From: Gammaproteobacteria bacterium
GTDB lineage: Bacteria; Pseudomonadota; Gammaproteobacteria; JAKBBU01
Assembly: GCA_021773195.1 (NCBI GenBank)
Contig: JAJFKN010000030.1
Span: 45,953 to 109,952 of the forward strand
DNA: 64,000 bases
Reading direction: 5' to 3'
Shown here: one piece after another, positions 37,009-46,336 of the stretch
How the letters are laid out: each line of letters begins with the position of its first letter
Numbering within the stretch: the stretch's first letter is position 1
The notes under the pieces: model-generated
What the model was told of the DNA's origin: nothing
What the model saw: the letters and a program-made list of their open reading frames with translations, nothing else
Databases searched by the model: none
Translations under genes and position numbers: made by a program

Positions 37009-37623
37009 ATGGAGTCAGTCATTTCTATCCATTGGTTAATTTCCGTGGTTGTTTTCGCCTGTGTGTTTTTATTCACACCAGGGCCCAATAATATTATGTT
37101 TGCAAATTCCGGTAGTGTGTATGGTTATCGTAAAACTTTGCCCCATATATTCGGTGTTGCTCTGGGCGCACCGATTATATTGCTAGCCATTTCCACTGGC
37201 GGCTACCATTTATTTCAATACCCATGGTTTAGATACACTTTTCAGACCTTTAGTATTATATATTTGATTTGGCTCGCCTTTAAAATTGCTCGCGCAACCC
37301 CTCCACATATTGAAGGCGCAACAAAACCCCTTAATTTTATGCAAGGCGCCTTATTCCAATGGTTAAACCCAAAGGTTTGGGCACAATTTCTAATTGCCAT
37401 GGGCGTGTATTTGACTACAGACCAGAACTTCATACCTAAACTCTTAGTTATGGTTGTAGCTTTTTCACTATTGGGCTTAGCTAGTGGCTCAGTTTGGACG
37501 TTTTTTGGAAAGTTGATTGCTAAGGATTTATCTGAGCCACAGCACTATAGAATTTTTAATAGAGTGATGGCTGTTTTATTAGTTTTAACAGTGTTGCCCG
37601 TATTTGTTGAGCATTTAGGTTAA
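37009..37623 (+). CDS. LysE/RhtB-family amino-acid exporter
   Basis: 204 residues with about six membrane helices and the family motif F-T-P-G-P-N-N-I-M-F near the N-terminus. Such proteins export amino acids or homoserine lactones across the inner membrane. parB starts 55 bases downstream. The substrate cannot be told. Confidence 0.92.
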   Translation: MESVISIHWLISVVVFACVFLFTPGPNNIMFANSGSVYGYRKTLPHIFGVALGAPIILLAISTGGYHLFQYPWFRYTFQTFSIIYLIWLAFKIARATPPHIEGATKPLNFMQGALFQWLNPKVWAQFLIAMGVYLTTDQNFIPKLLVMVVAFSLLGLASGSVWTFFGKLIAKDLSEPQHYRIFNRVMAVLLVLTVLPVFVEHLG

Positions 37624-37678
37624 GGGAATTATCGCGCATTATATAACCCAGTTGTTATTGTTAAATAAGGAAATTGAC

Positions 37679-38488
37679 ATGTCAAAAGCCACACTAAAAG
37701 ATATTGCTATTGAACGTTTAAGTCGCGGCAAATACCAGCCGCGCAAAGAATTCGATGATACGGCTCTGCAAGAATTATCAGAAAGTATTAAGGTGCAAGG
37801 TTTGCTGCAACCCATTGTAGTGCGGCCAAGCAAAAATGAACATCACTATGAAATTGTAGCGGGGGAACGTCGCTGGCGTGCTTCTATGTTAGCCCAGTTG
37901 TCCGAAGTGCCCTGTCTCGTGCGCCATTTATCCGATGAGCAAGCAGCAGCAGCCACCACTATTGAAAATATTCAGCGCCAAGATTTAAATGCTATGGAAG
38001 AAGCCGAGGGTTATGAGCGTTTTATTGAGGATTTCGGTTATTTACATGAAGAAATTGCGGCCATGGTGGGCGTATCTCGAGCTAAAATTACCAATAGTCT
38101 AAGGCTCTTAAAATTATGTAAGGCGGTACAGCAGCATATTATTCATAGATCTTTGTCGGAAGGCCATGGTAAGTGCCTCGCGGGGTTGGATGAAACGCAA
38201 CAAATACAGTTAGCCCAAAAAGTCATAGAAGAGAATTGGTCTGTCCGCCAACTTGAAAAAGCAGTTAAGCAAATGCAAAATGCACCAAAATCACAAAAAG
38301 CAATCCATTCAGGAAAAGACATCGACGTTAGCCGTCTAACCCGAGACTTGTCGGACCAAATGGGCACAGAAATTAAATTCGACCAAGACATTACAAGTGC
38401 CAGTGGCTGGTTAAAGATACGCTATTACGACCCCGATACCTTAGCTGGATTGCTTGATAAAATGGGGGTTGAATATGATAGTGAATAG
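37679..38488 (+). CDS. parB: ParB-family protein without adjacent ParA
   Basis: 269 residues from the ATG at 37679, preceded by AAGGA. The N-terminal CTP-binding ParB domain is intact (G-L-L-Q-P-I-V-V-R-P, G-E-R-R-W-R-A and E-N-I-Q-R-Q-D-L-N). A helix-turn-helix follows (M-V-G-V-S-R-A-K-I-T-N) and a C-terminal dimerisation part. Chromosomal parB normally sits behind parA near gidAB; here neither is present. It may be the relocated chromosomal copy, a plasmid-derived extra copy, or a nucleoid-occlusion-type protein. No parS-like 16-mer was noticed in the window. Confidence 0.9.
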   Translation: MSKATLKDIAIERLSRGKYQPRKEFDDTALQELSESIKVQGLLQPIVVRPSKNEHHYEIVAGERRWRASMLAQLSEVPCLVRHLSDEQAAAATTIENIQRQDLNAMEEAEGYERFIEDFGYLHEEIAAMVGVSRAKITNSLRLLKLCKAVQQHIIHRSLSEGHGKCLAGLDETQQIQLAQKVIEENWSVRQLEKAVKQMQNAPKSQKAIHSGKDIDVSRLTRDLSDQMGTEIKFDQDITSASGWLKIRYYDPDTLAGLLDKMGVEYDSE

Positions 38489-38509
38489 TATTCCAAAAAC
38501 CACATTTGC

Positions 38510-39946
38510 CTAGCCTTTTAATTTAGCGCGAATACCATCCCCGTAAGCCTTGTCAATTTTATCAAAATGCGCCAGTTGCCGCTCAAGGATAGCCTTAGGA
38601 ACGCCGGTCATAGCTGCCGCTATGTTGCTGTAGAGGCGTGCTTTTTGCGCCTCGTCAAACAAATTATATAAGTCGCGAGGTTGAGCATAATCGTCGTTGT
38701 CTTGGCGATGATCATAGCGCTCTAAACTTCCATCCACGGGCAGTGGAGGTTCTTTCATGCTAGGATCTTCTTTCGGACCAGAAAAAGAGTTTGGCTCGTA
38801 ATAGGCTTCTGGATTAGGGCAGTTATCAAAAAAACGCATGGGGCCATCTTTATGATAATGTTGCATAGGGCAACGGGGTTTATTCACAGGTAATGCTTCA
38901 TAATGCGTGCCAAGACGATAACGGTGAGCATCGGGATAGGAAAAAATTCGTGCCTGTAGTACTTTATCAGGTGAGAAGCCAATGCCAGGAATGATGTTAG
39001 ATGGTGAAAATGCTGCTTGTTCAATTTCAGAAAAATAATTCTCAGGGTTGCGGTTTAATTCAATAATACCTGCTTCGATTAAAGGGAATTGTCCGTGTGG
39101 CCAGACTTTGGTTAGGTCAAAGGGGTCGTAGTTAAAGTTTTTTGCTTCGGACTCAGTCATCACTTGAATGTAGAAGGTCCATTTGGGGAAGTTTCCTTTT
39201 TCAATGGCGTTAAATAAATCTTCTTGAGTGGACTCACGAGTTTTACCCACAACGTTTTCCGCTTCGGCATTGGTCCAATGCTTGTGTCCCTGTTGGGTTT
39301 TAAAATGAAATTTTACCCAAACTCGTTCATTATCGTCATTAATCATGCTGAAGGTATGAGAGCCGTAGCCATTAATATGGCGCACGCTCGTGGGTATTCC
39401 ACGATCGGAAAATAAAATAGTAATTTGGTGTAAGGCTTCAGGGGAGTGAGACCAATAATCCCACATGGCAGTGGGGGAGCGCAGGTTGGTTTTTGGATGG
39501 CGCTTTTGCGTATGAATGAAATCAGGAAATTTATAGGGGTCGCGAATAAAAAATACGGGTGTGTTATTGCCGACGATATCCCAGTTACCTTCTTGTGTAT
39601 AGAATTTTACGGCAAAGCCGCGAACATCACGTTCTGCATCGGCAGCACCTAATTCACCTGCTACAGTAGAAAAACGCAGAATCAAGTCGGTCTTTTTACC
39701 TACTTTAGAAAATAATTTAGCCTTTGTATAACTAGTGATATCATGGGTCACAGTTAAAGTGCCATAGGCACCCCAGCCTTTGGCATGCACTACACGCTCT
39801 GGGATACGTTCACGGTTTTGGTGGGCGAGTTTTTCAACTAGTTGATAATCTTGCAGTGCAAGGGGGCCGCGTGGGCCTGCAGTTAATGAATTTTGGTTAT
39901 CCGCAATAGGATTACCCGCTGTGGTTGTTAATTTTGAATCGCTCAT
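38510..39946 (-). CDS. katA: Monofunctional heme catalase
   Basis: 478 residues, the small-subunit clade. Distal histidine lies in [11 protein letters not shown], the asparagine in [10 protein letters not shown], and the proximal heme tyrosine in [11 protein letters not shown]. It splits hydrogen peroxide in the cytoplasm, useful against host oxidative burst. There is no signal peptide. It is convergent with parB. Confidence 0.96.
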   Translation of the reverse strand: MSDSKLTTTAGNPIADNQNSLTAGPRGPLALQDYQLVEKLAHQNRERIPERVVHAKGWGAYGTLTVTHDITSYTKAKLFSKVGKKTDLILRFSTVAGELGAADAERDVRGFAVKFYTQEGNWDIVGNNTPVFFIRDPYKFPDFIHTQKRHPKTNLRSPTAMWDYWSHSPEALHQITILFSDRGIPTSVRHINGYGSHTFSMINDDNERVWVKFHFKTQQGHKHWTNAEAENVVGKTRESTQEDLFNAIEKGNFPKWTFYIQVMTESEAKNFNYDPFDLTKVWPHGQFPLIEAGIIELNRNPENYFSEIEQAAFSPSNIIPGIGFSPDKVLQARIFSYPDAHRYRLGTHYEALPVNKPRCPMQHYHKDGPMRFFDNCPNPEAYYEPNSFSGPKEDPSMKEPPLPVDGSLERYDHRQDNDDYAQPRDLYNLFDEAQKARLYSNIAAAMTGVPKAILERQLAHFDKIDKAYGDGIRAKLKG

Positions 39947-40360
39947 GGTGCATTCCCTGTAAACATGGAGCGCATATTATGCCTGATCATTTAGCCATTG
40001 GCTGCAGAGAAAAGCCGAATTTACTCTCTTCTGGGTAGAATATGAGCTGTTCGATAATGATTAATTTGCACTAAGGCCATGAATATACCTCATCTTAAGC
40101 GTTATCTGGTGCTACTTAGTTAATGCCACTTAATGGGCTACTTACCAGTCGCCATTATCATGATTAAAGACGACAGCCTAGACTACCATGGTTATGTGTT
40201 ACCTTTGATTGAATTGAGAAGGCGCTCACAAAATATTCCAGCAGGTCGATGTGGTTAATGTTTGTTCGTTCCGAGTGAAAGTAGGATTACCATGTGTTAG
40301 TCTTTAAGACTGATAGGATAATGTACTCAGTGGCTGTCTTGGGCAATGGTGGAATAATTT
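39947..40360. other. Non-coding gap between katA and the GrpB fusion gene
   Basis: Both flanking genes read away from this gap, so it must hold both promoters. I see no repeat or RNA gene. A 32-codon open frame at 40160-40258 has no ribosome site and is not called. Confidence 0.5.
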
Positions 40361-41422
40361 ATGAAGCGTGACTTAGAAAAGAGCTGGGACATAACTCTTG
40401 TCCCCTACGATGAAAATTGGGTGGCTCAATTCAATCATGAAAAGTTGAAAGTCGAAAAAATATTAGCTGGTAATTGTCGAGCTATCCAGCATATCGGCAG
40501 TACTGCTATAAAAAATATTTATGCAAAACCAGTGATTGATATATTGGTAGTTGTAAATGATTTAACAAGTGTTGATGGATTAAATGCAGATTTTGAAGCT
40601 CTACGCTACGTGTGCATGGGGGAATATGGCATTGAAGGTCGCCGGTTTTATTGGAAAAGTAAAGCAGAACGCACCCATCATATTCATCTTTTTGAACAAG
40701 GTAATTCAGAAATTAAGCGTCATTTGGCCTTTAGGGATCACATGATAAATGATCCTCTAGCTGCTCAAGGTTATTCTTGGATAAAACGCAGTTTAGCAGA
40801 GCAGTTTCCTTGCGATATAGAATCCTATGTCAATGGCAAAGCATCTTTTGTGCGAGCTATGGAATACCGTGCAGGCGTTGCGCGAGAAGACCAATTAAAT
40901 GCACCAGATAATATTACTTTAGAACCCCCCAACCCCAATTGGAAAAAATTTGCTGCGGCTGAAATCAACGCTATCAAACAGAGCGTTGATTTATCTTTTC
41001 TTTCCATAGAGCATTTAGGCAGTACGGCTATAGAAGGCTTAAGTGCTAAACCCATCATTGATATTTTTATTGCTCTTGAGGACATGAAGGAAGCTCTGCA
41101 ATGGCTTGAACCATTAAAGGCGCTGGGTTATATTGACTGGCCAGATAATCCTGATAAGACGCACCATCGTTATTTTAAAGGTATGCCACCTTGGGGCTTG
41201 CAACGAACCCACCACGTTCATATCATGGCCATGGGAGTTGCATTTAAACGTCGGATTGCCTTCCGAAATTTACTCGAGAAAAATGCCCAACTGCGAGAAG
41301 ACTATGAATTAGTAAAACAGAAATTAGCTTATCAACACCCTAATGATCGCGAAGCTTATACTAACGCTAAAGCCCATTTGATCAAACAAGTGCTTGAAGA
41401 TGACAATGAAGAAAGTATTTGA
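40361..41422 (+). CDS. Tandem GrpB (UPF0157) domain protein
   Basis: 353 residues made of two GrpB domains. The first (about 10-165) has Q-H-I-G-S-T-A-I and A-K-P-V-I-D-I-L-V. The second (about 185-345) has E-H-L-G-S-T-A-I and A-K-P-I-I-D-I-F-I. GrpB proteins usually have one domain of about 170 residues and belong to the nucleotidyltransferase superfamily; no reaction is firmly known. The duplication has diverged in most other positions, so it is old. It stands alone. Confidence 0.88.
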   Translation: MKRDLEKSWDITLVPYDENWVAQFNHEKLKVEKILAGNCRAIQHIGSTAIKNIYAKPVIDILVVVNDLTSVDGLNADFEALRYVCMGEYGIEGRRFYWKSKAERTHHIHLFEQGNSEIKRHLAFRDHMINDPLAAQGYSWIKRSLAEQFPCDIESYVNGKASFVRAMEYRAGVAREDQLNAPDNITLEPPNPNWKKFAAAEINAIKQSVDLSFLSIEHLGSTAIEGLSAKPIIDIFIALEDMKEALQWLEPLKALGYIDWPDNPDKTHHRYFKGMPPWGLQRTHHVHIMAMGVAFKRRIAFRNLLEKNAQLREDYELVKQKLAYQHPNDREAYTNAKAHLIKQVLEDDNEESI

Positions 41423-41656
41423 AAGAGCTTAAAGAAATTCCCTGACGAAAGGGCAGTAATGTTATTATGGGGTTGTCTTTGTTGGCCATTTAACTTCAAC
41501 CGTTTTAAGAAAAAATAAATTAAGCGTATGATTATCGCAGTAGACTGATGATTTCATGCGTTTTTCTGTATGTTTTCTCATTTCAGTCGGAGGGTTGAGA
41601 CCTAACTGGTATTTTGTTAGTATACAAAGCATTATATTGAGCTAAAAAGCGTATTT

Positions 41657-42673
41657 ATGAAGAATAGAAATATTACCATCTGCAATGAAATAATACACCC
41701 AGGTGAGAAAGTATCTTTAGCACTGCCTTTACCTGAGCTATTTAGTTGCGCCCCAATGTATATGCCAATTAAGGTTGTTCACGGTAAACAGCCAGGGCCA
41801 TGTTTGCTGGTCATTGCTGCTATGCATGGTAATGAACTAAATGGTGCGGAAATTATTAATCGCTTGCTACAGTCAAGCAATATTAAGAAATTAAAAGGCA
41901 CTTTAATTGCGGTACCAATCATGAATGTCTATGGGTTCATCAATAAAACGCGCACTCTACCTGGCGGCACTTCTTTAGGTACTAATTTTCCTGGCAGTCC
42001 GCATGGGTCACATGCGGCAAGACTGGCCCACATTTTTTGTTCAGAAATTTTTCCTATAGCTGACTATTGCATTGACTTACAAACAGGTTGGCTCAATCAT
42101 TCCAATCTTCCTCAGGTATTTGCCACAGATGATAATCAAAAGGAGCTAGAGCTTGCTCATGCTTTTGGTGCTCCGGTTATTTCTGAACTAAGTGCACAGA
42201 AAGGTTCGCTACGTGCTCATGCTAACAAAGAAAAAACGCCATACTTGGTTTATGAGGCTGGGGAGGCTATGCGATTTGATGAGTCTTCTATTCGTATTGG
42301 TGTCAAGGGAATTATTAATGTTATGTGCAACATTTCAATTCTTCCGTCACCAAACAAAGCAAACTCAATGAAACGAGAGTCATTTTTGACGCGTGATACA
42401 CGCTGGGTCCGTTCACCAACCAGTGGTATCAGTCATTCAAGCACTAAGCTTGGTCAGCAAGTAAAAAAAGGTGAGTTGCTCACTATTATCAAGGACCCTT
42501 TTGGATCGGGCTCCGATGTGCCCGTCCTAGCTCCTTTTGATGGCATTGTCGTTAGTATTAATAATTTACCATTGGTGTACGAGGGCGTGGCACTATTTCA
42601 GCTTGCTGCTTTTGAGCGCTTGTCCTTGGCCGCCACACACATTGAAGACTGGATTGATGATTCAGAAAGCTAG
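41657..42673 (+). CDS. Succinylglutamate desuccinylase/aspartoacylase-family hydrolase
   Basis: 338 residues. The zinc site of the M14-like family is visible: A-M-H-G-N-E-L-N-G-A-E (His and Glu), then C-I-D-L-Q-T-G and N-H-S-N-L-P later. The C-terminal beta domain has the biotinyl-like G-Q-Q-V-K-K-G-E-L-L. Family members strip acyl groups from amino acids such as N-acetylaspartate. It lies 14 bases upstream of an MFS gene, so a likely scheme is uptake then deacylation of an acyl amino acid. The substrate is inferred. Confidence 0.88.
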   Translation: MKNRNITICNEIIHPGEKVSLALPLPELFSCAPMYMPIKVVHGKQPGPCLLVIAAMHGNELNGAEIINRLLQSSNIKKLKGTLIAVPIMNVYGFINKTRTLPGGTSLGTNFPGSPHGSHAARLAHIFCSEIFPIADYCIDLQTGWLNHSNLPQVFATDDNQKELELAHAFGAPVISELSAQKGSLRAHANKEKTPYLVYEAGEAMRFDESSIRIGVKGIINVMCNISILPSPNKANSMKRESFLTRDTRWVRSPTSGISHSSTKLGQQVKKGELLTIIKDPFGSGSDVPVLAPFDGIVVSINNLPLVYEGVALFQLAAFERLSLAATHIEDWIDDSES

Positions 42674-42687
42674 TTGGATTAGTCTTC

Positions 42688-43995
42688 ATGCAGCAGCTTG
42701 ATCAAAAAATTGAGGCCATTGGCATCTTTGTTTGGTCTATAGCCGCAATCTTTTTTTTGTATGAATTCTTCTTGAGAACATTTGTTGGCTCCATTGCACA
42801 CCAGCTTATTCATGACTTACATCTCAGCATTGAACAGTTCACCTTAATTGGCTCAGCGTACTACTTAGCTTATGGTTTAATGCAAATGCCTGTTGGGCTA
42901 TTGGCGGATAAATTTGGCGTTAAGAAAATCATGATTTTCGCCACTCTGACCTGTGCACTGGCCACATTCTTATTTGCCCACTCACATAGCTTTAGCGAAG
43001 CCTTATTGGGCCGGTTCCTCATGGGATTTGGTTCATCCTTTGCTTTTGTATGTTTGTTAGTAATCGTCTCAAATTGGTTTCCAAAACGCTTCTTTGGATT
43101 CTTTGCAGGGGCATCGCAGTTCATTGGCACAATGGGTCCAGTGCTCGCTGGTGGTCCTTTAATTTCTTGGCTGATTGATAGCCATACTAATTGGCGCTTT
43201 GCTTTGAGCAGCATTGGTGCTTTTGGTATTGTGCTGGCATTACTAACATTATTTTTCGTTAAAGATAAGCCTCCAGGTCGACAGGATACTTTATTGTTTC
43301 TATCAAAAGATGAGTCAACCCAGACTCGTTTAAAACGTTTATTTAAAACAAAACAAGCGTGGGTTGTAGCCGTTTATTCTGCAAGCACCTATGTTTCCAT
43401 TGCTGTTATGGCAGCGGTGTGGGGGACTGACTACCTGCAAGCGGCTGGATTATCGCAGAAAAGCGCAGCATATATGCTCTCTATCGCTTGGATAGCTTAT
43501 GCGATTGGTTGTCCGGGATTTGGTTTTTTGTCTGATTTAACAAGGCGGAGGAAGCCATTTCTCATCCTTTGTGCTGTGCTGGGATTAGCAAGTATGTCAC
43601 TTATTCTCTATGGACACTTTACCTCTGAGGCTGCCTATGACGTGTTATTCTTTATGTTGGGGCTTGCAGCAACCGGACAGAACATCGGGTTTGCAGCGAT
43701 TGTCGAGCACACAACCTCTGATGTTAAAGCCACTGCCTTGGGTTTGAATAATGGCTTGATCACTTTATCAGGTGCTGTTTTGCCACTTGCTGTTGGCTAT
43801 ATTATCTCTCTATCCAGTGGTAGTAGCAATGCGGAGAATGTACCGCTGCATTCGTTTGTAGTGGGATTATCTTTATTGCCAGTTGTTTATCTAATCTCTT
43901 TGATTGTTAGCGTCTTCTTTTTTAAAGAAACCTATTGCAAGCCGCAAAAAGGACTGATCACACTCCGCAGGCCTTTTCGCTCGCGGGCAAACTGA
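42688..43995 (+). CDS. MFS transporter
   Basis: 435 residues with twelve predicted membrane helices. The family loop motif between helices 2 and 3 is present (G-L-L-A-D-K-F-G-V-K-K) and repeats in weaker form in the second half (G-F-L-S-D-L-T-R-R-R). It probably imports the substrate of the upstream aspartoacylase-like enzyme, with which it forms an operon. The substrate is unknown. Confidence 0.92.
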   Translation: MQQLDQKIEAIGIFVWSIAAIFFLYEFFLRTFVGSIAHQLIHDLHLSIEQFTLIGSAYYLAYGLMQMPVGLLADKFGVKKIMIFATLTCALATFLFAHSHSFSEALLGRFLMGFGSSFAFVCLLVIVSNWFPKRFFGFFAGASQFIGTMGPVLAGGPLISWLIDSHTNWRFALSSIGAFGIVLALLTLFFVKDKPPGRQDTLLFLSKDESTQTRLKRLFKTKQAWVVAVYSASTYVSIAVMAAVWGTDYLQAAGLSQKSAAYMLSIAWIAYAIGCPGFGFLSDLTRRRKPFLILCAVLGLASMSLILYGHFTSEAAYDVLFFMLGLAATGQNIGFAAIVEHTTSDVKATALGLNNGLITLSGAVLPLAVGYIISLSSGSSNAENVPLHSFVVGLSLLPVVYLISLIVSVFFFKETYCKPQKGLITLRRPFRSRAN

Positions 43996-44047
43996 TTGAT
44001 GAGCAAGTATGCTTGCCCTGTAAAGTTATCATCAGATGGTGAACTTG

Positions 44048-44072
44048 CTAGATTCTTCGATCTGGTTTTTTA
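44048..44072 (+). terminator. Probable terminator after the MFS gene
   Basis: CTAGAT (44048-44053) pairs with ATCTGG (44060-44065), including one G-U pair, followed by six T residues. The stem is short. Confidence 0.5.
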
Positions 44073-44082
44073 ATAGGTAAAG

Positions 44083-44997
44083 TTATAGGCGCGTATCTTT
44101 GAGAGACTCGTAAAATGTATCAAGTCCAATATCGCCAAGATATTCTGCTACCTGGCCGTCACCGAGCTCTATGACAATCCAATCGCCCTGGGTATTTTTA
44201 GCAATATCGACAGTGAAAAAATTACTTTTCACGGATGTGAATATATGTCTAAACTCTTCTAAATCAAAACCATCAATATCGCCATAATGGCCATCTTCCC
44301 AATATTCCGTAAGGGCAATGGGGGTATTGTTTAATACAAAAATTCTATATTCTTGTGTTAAAGGCATATTACTCTTGGGATGAAGCCCAATGGGTTCGAG
44401 TTTAATAAATTCACGAAACACCAGGCCGCCTTGGAAAGCATCACCCTGTTTTTTGATGAAAGTACTAACAACTTTTTTAACCTGAGTTAAATCGCTGGCG
44501 TTGGGAATGAAGCATGCTTCATTCCAGTAATGCTTTTGGGATTTTACGAAGTCTTTTACAATAATGGGTTTGTCACCAAATACGCTCAATAGTTCTATTA
44601 GTGCTTCATCACTTGGCATGTTTGTTTCATCGTGAAATACTGAAGGTGGAGTGCATGCCTCTATAATATTGTAGGAATCAGGTAGATAATAACAATGCTG
44701 ATATTCCTCAGGAGAATTTATCAGTTGAAAGTTTAAGCTTAATAGGGTGTTATAAAGTTGCTTATAGGAAGCCGTAGGCATCATCCAGCCCCGATAAACC
44801 ACTGGCTCCAAGTTCTCGGGGGGGGGATGAATGCTAAAGGACTGTAAAGATCCCTTATTAATATGATTGTCATAATCAAATAACAGAATATCCATGTTAT
44901 TCTTCTGTGCCATGTTGTATTCATGCTCCCACTCAGGATCAACCTTTTTTTTATTCATTGGATCACAGCAAAATAGCATGTTCATTGGAGAACGCAT
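44083..44997 (-). CDS. ATP-grasp domain protein
   Basis: About 304 residues; the start is uncertain because two ATGs lie further in. The middle and C-terminal parts fit ATP-grasp proteins of the DUF4343 type (P-I-I-V-K-D-F-V-K-S, G-L-V-F-R-E-F-I-K-L-E, Y-R-I-F-V-L-N-N and the closing W-I-V-I-E-L-G-D-G-Q-V). Such proteins ligate amino groups to carboxylates using ATP; the substrates here are unknown. It starts 12 bases after the upstream membrane-protein gene, so the two are probably co-transcribed. Confidence 0.78.
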   Translation of the reverse strand: MRSPMNMLFCCDPMNKKKVDPEWEHEYNMAQKNNMDILLFDYDNHINKGSLQSFSIHPPPENLEPVVYRGWMMPTASYKQLYNTLLSLNFQLINSPEEYQHCYYLPDSYNIIEACTPPSVFHDETNMPSDEALIELLSVFGDKPIIVKDFVKSQKHYWNEACFIPNASDLTQVKKVVSTFIKKQGDAFQGGLVFREFIKLEPIGLHPKSNMPLTQEYRIFVLNNTPIALTEYWEDGHYGDIDGFDLEEFRHIFTSVKSNFFTVDIAKNTQGDWIVIELGDGQVAEYLGDIGLDTFYESLKDTRL

Positions 44998-45009
44998 CCT
45001 TAATATTAA

Positions 45010-45468
45010 TTATGCAACCTGAGTGGCTGTTTTCTTAGTTAAACATTTAAGGTGCATGCTCAGGAACCAACGATTAACTAAAAAGCAAATAGCAAAAAGC
45101 ACCAAAAGAATAATGGAGAAAAGTATAACTGTGCTCATATCTAAAGGTATTGCCATGACACCAAAGCCAAATAATAAGGCGTAGACAGCTATGCAAAAAG
45201 CGATACTTCCCGAGGCACTGTACAGGCTAACTTTCCAGAGGTGATTTCTTAGCTGTTCAGGGAGCCGTTTCTCTACATAATGAACATACCAAAGACAGCC
45301 AAAATATAGGGATATGGGGGTAGATAGGTTACCCATGCCAGAGGGTATCAATCGATACCAAACCGCAACAAATAATAGCAAACCAACTATCATGCCGATA
45401 GCCATTTGCATGGAAAATAAGATAAGTCCTTGTTTTATTGGCTTAAATGGTGATGTAGTATTTATCAT
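45010..45468 (-). CDS. Four-helix membrane protein of unknown function
   Basis: 152 residues from the ATG at 45468, which has GGGG six bases before it. Four hydrophobic segments are visible: G-L-I-L-F-S-M-Q-M-A-I-G, I-S-L-Y-F-G-C-L-W-Y, I-A-F-C-I-A-V-Y-A-L-L, and V-I-L-F-S-I-I-L-L-V-L-F. I do not recognise a family. It is followed directly by the ATP-grasp gene, which suggests export or anchoring of its product, but this is a guess. Confidence 0.65.
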   Translation of the reverse strand: MINTTSPFKPIKQGLILFSMQMAIGMIVGLLLFVAVWYRLIPSGMGNLSTPISLYFGCLWYVHYVEKRLPEQLRNHLWKVSLYSASGSIAFCIAVYALLFGFGVMAIPLDMSTVILFSIILLVLFAICFLVNRWFLSMHLKCLTKKTATQVA

Positions 45469-45642
45469 AAGTGGCCCCAATTTTTTAGTTGACCGACTGT
45501 ATCATCTATTTTTCTGCAGGGCAATATGAGACTTTAGTTAAAATATGCGCAGGGAATATTTGAATATGAATTTGTGCTTTGGTCTATGCGTCTTAGAATG
45601 AAAAGGGCGGTTTGTTCTTGCCTGCCCCTATCTTTATGGCTT

Positions 45643-46133
45643 TTATCGTGAAAGTCCTGAGCTGCGAATATACCCTTTTTCTCGTAAAGCTGACAGCAAG
45701 TGTTGCATATCGGATTCATTAGCTAAATCAATGGCAGACTGATCCTTATCCGATGGTACTCTTGGATCAGCATTCTTCTCCAATAAGGTACACGCAGTAT
45801 GTTCGTCGCCAGCGCGTATAGCGATATGCAATAGTGTTAGTTTATCTCCTTTTTTCAAACCATTAAGCTCTCCACCTTGATAATTTCTTAGTGCATTAAT
45901 TGGAAATTCTGCATTGATCTTACATTGGTAAATGTAGCCATCGTTAAAACTAATATTAACGTAATTATCATGAGTATCTGCAGCGCGAACACCTAGTTCT
46001 TTAAGTGATCATGGCTCGGTGACCTATCATCCTGTCCTTGCATCATTTGCTGCTGTTGACGTTGTTCTTCTTGCTCTTTTTCTTCCTCCCTTTGTTGAGC
46101 TGATACTTCTGTTTGTTGTTGCTGCTGAAACAT
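45643..46133 (-). pseudogene. Ankyrin-repeat gene split by a one-base frameshift
   Basis: The start at 46133 has an excellent ribosome site (AAGGAG, seven bases). It opens a Gln/Glu-rich coil of 46 codons (45993-46133) ending in a TAG. Shifting by one base near 45995-46010, the frame runs on without another stop through L-G-V-R-A-A-D-T-H and an ankyrin segment (T-L-L-H-I-A-I-R-A-G-D, then L-L-E-K-N-A-D-P) to 45643. The downstream half has no good start of its own. A frameshift mutation is the simplest reading; a sequencing error or programmed shift cannot be excluded. Ankyrin proteins are common effectors in this group. Confidence 0.75.
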
Positions 46134-46180
46134 AATAAACTCCTTTGAGCTAGAATCATAAACTGACAATCATATACAGT

Positions 46181-46336
46181 CTATCTAAATAACGAGTTTG
46201 AGTAAAGTGATAGTTCCTTGATGAGGTGCGGCAGTTGCTGCCAAATCTTTTGTTCACCAACCTGAAAAAAAGCGGCGACTGCAGCGTGTTTCTGCTCATT
46301 GGTTTTCCCATTGAACCCAAGTTGTTTATTCCCCAT
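46181..46336 (-). CDS. Possible small protein or displaced C-terminus, 51 codons
   Basis: A charged, helical reading frame starts just inside the end of the broken methyltransferase gene in another frame (N-E-Q-K-H-A-A-V-A-A-F-F). It could be a separate small gene or the methyltransferase's original C-terminus moved out of frame. Support is weak. Confidence 0.3.
   Translation of the reverse strand: MGNKQLGFNGKTNEQKHAAVAAFFQVGEQKIWQQLPHLIKELSLYSNSLFR

Noticed and set aside
40160..40258. 32-codon open frame in the katA upstream gap
   Set aside because: Too short, no ribosome site and no sign of selection.
45995..46010. Programmed -1 frameshift in the ankyrin gene
   Set aside because: CTTAAAG is not a canonical slippery heptamer and no stimulatory structure was identified; a mutation or sequencing error is simpler.
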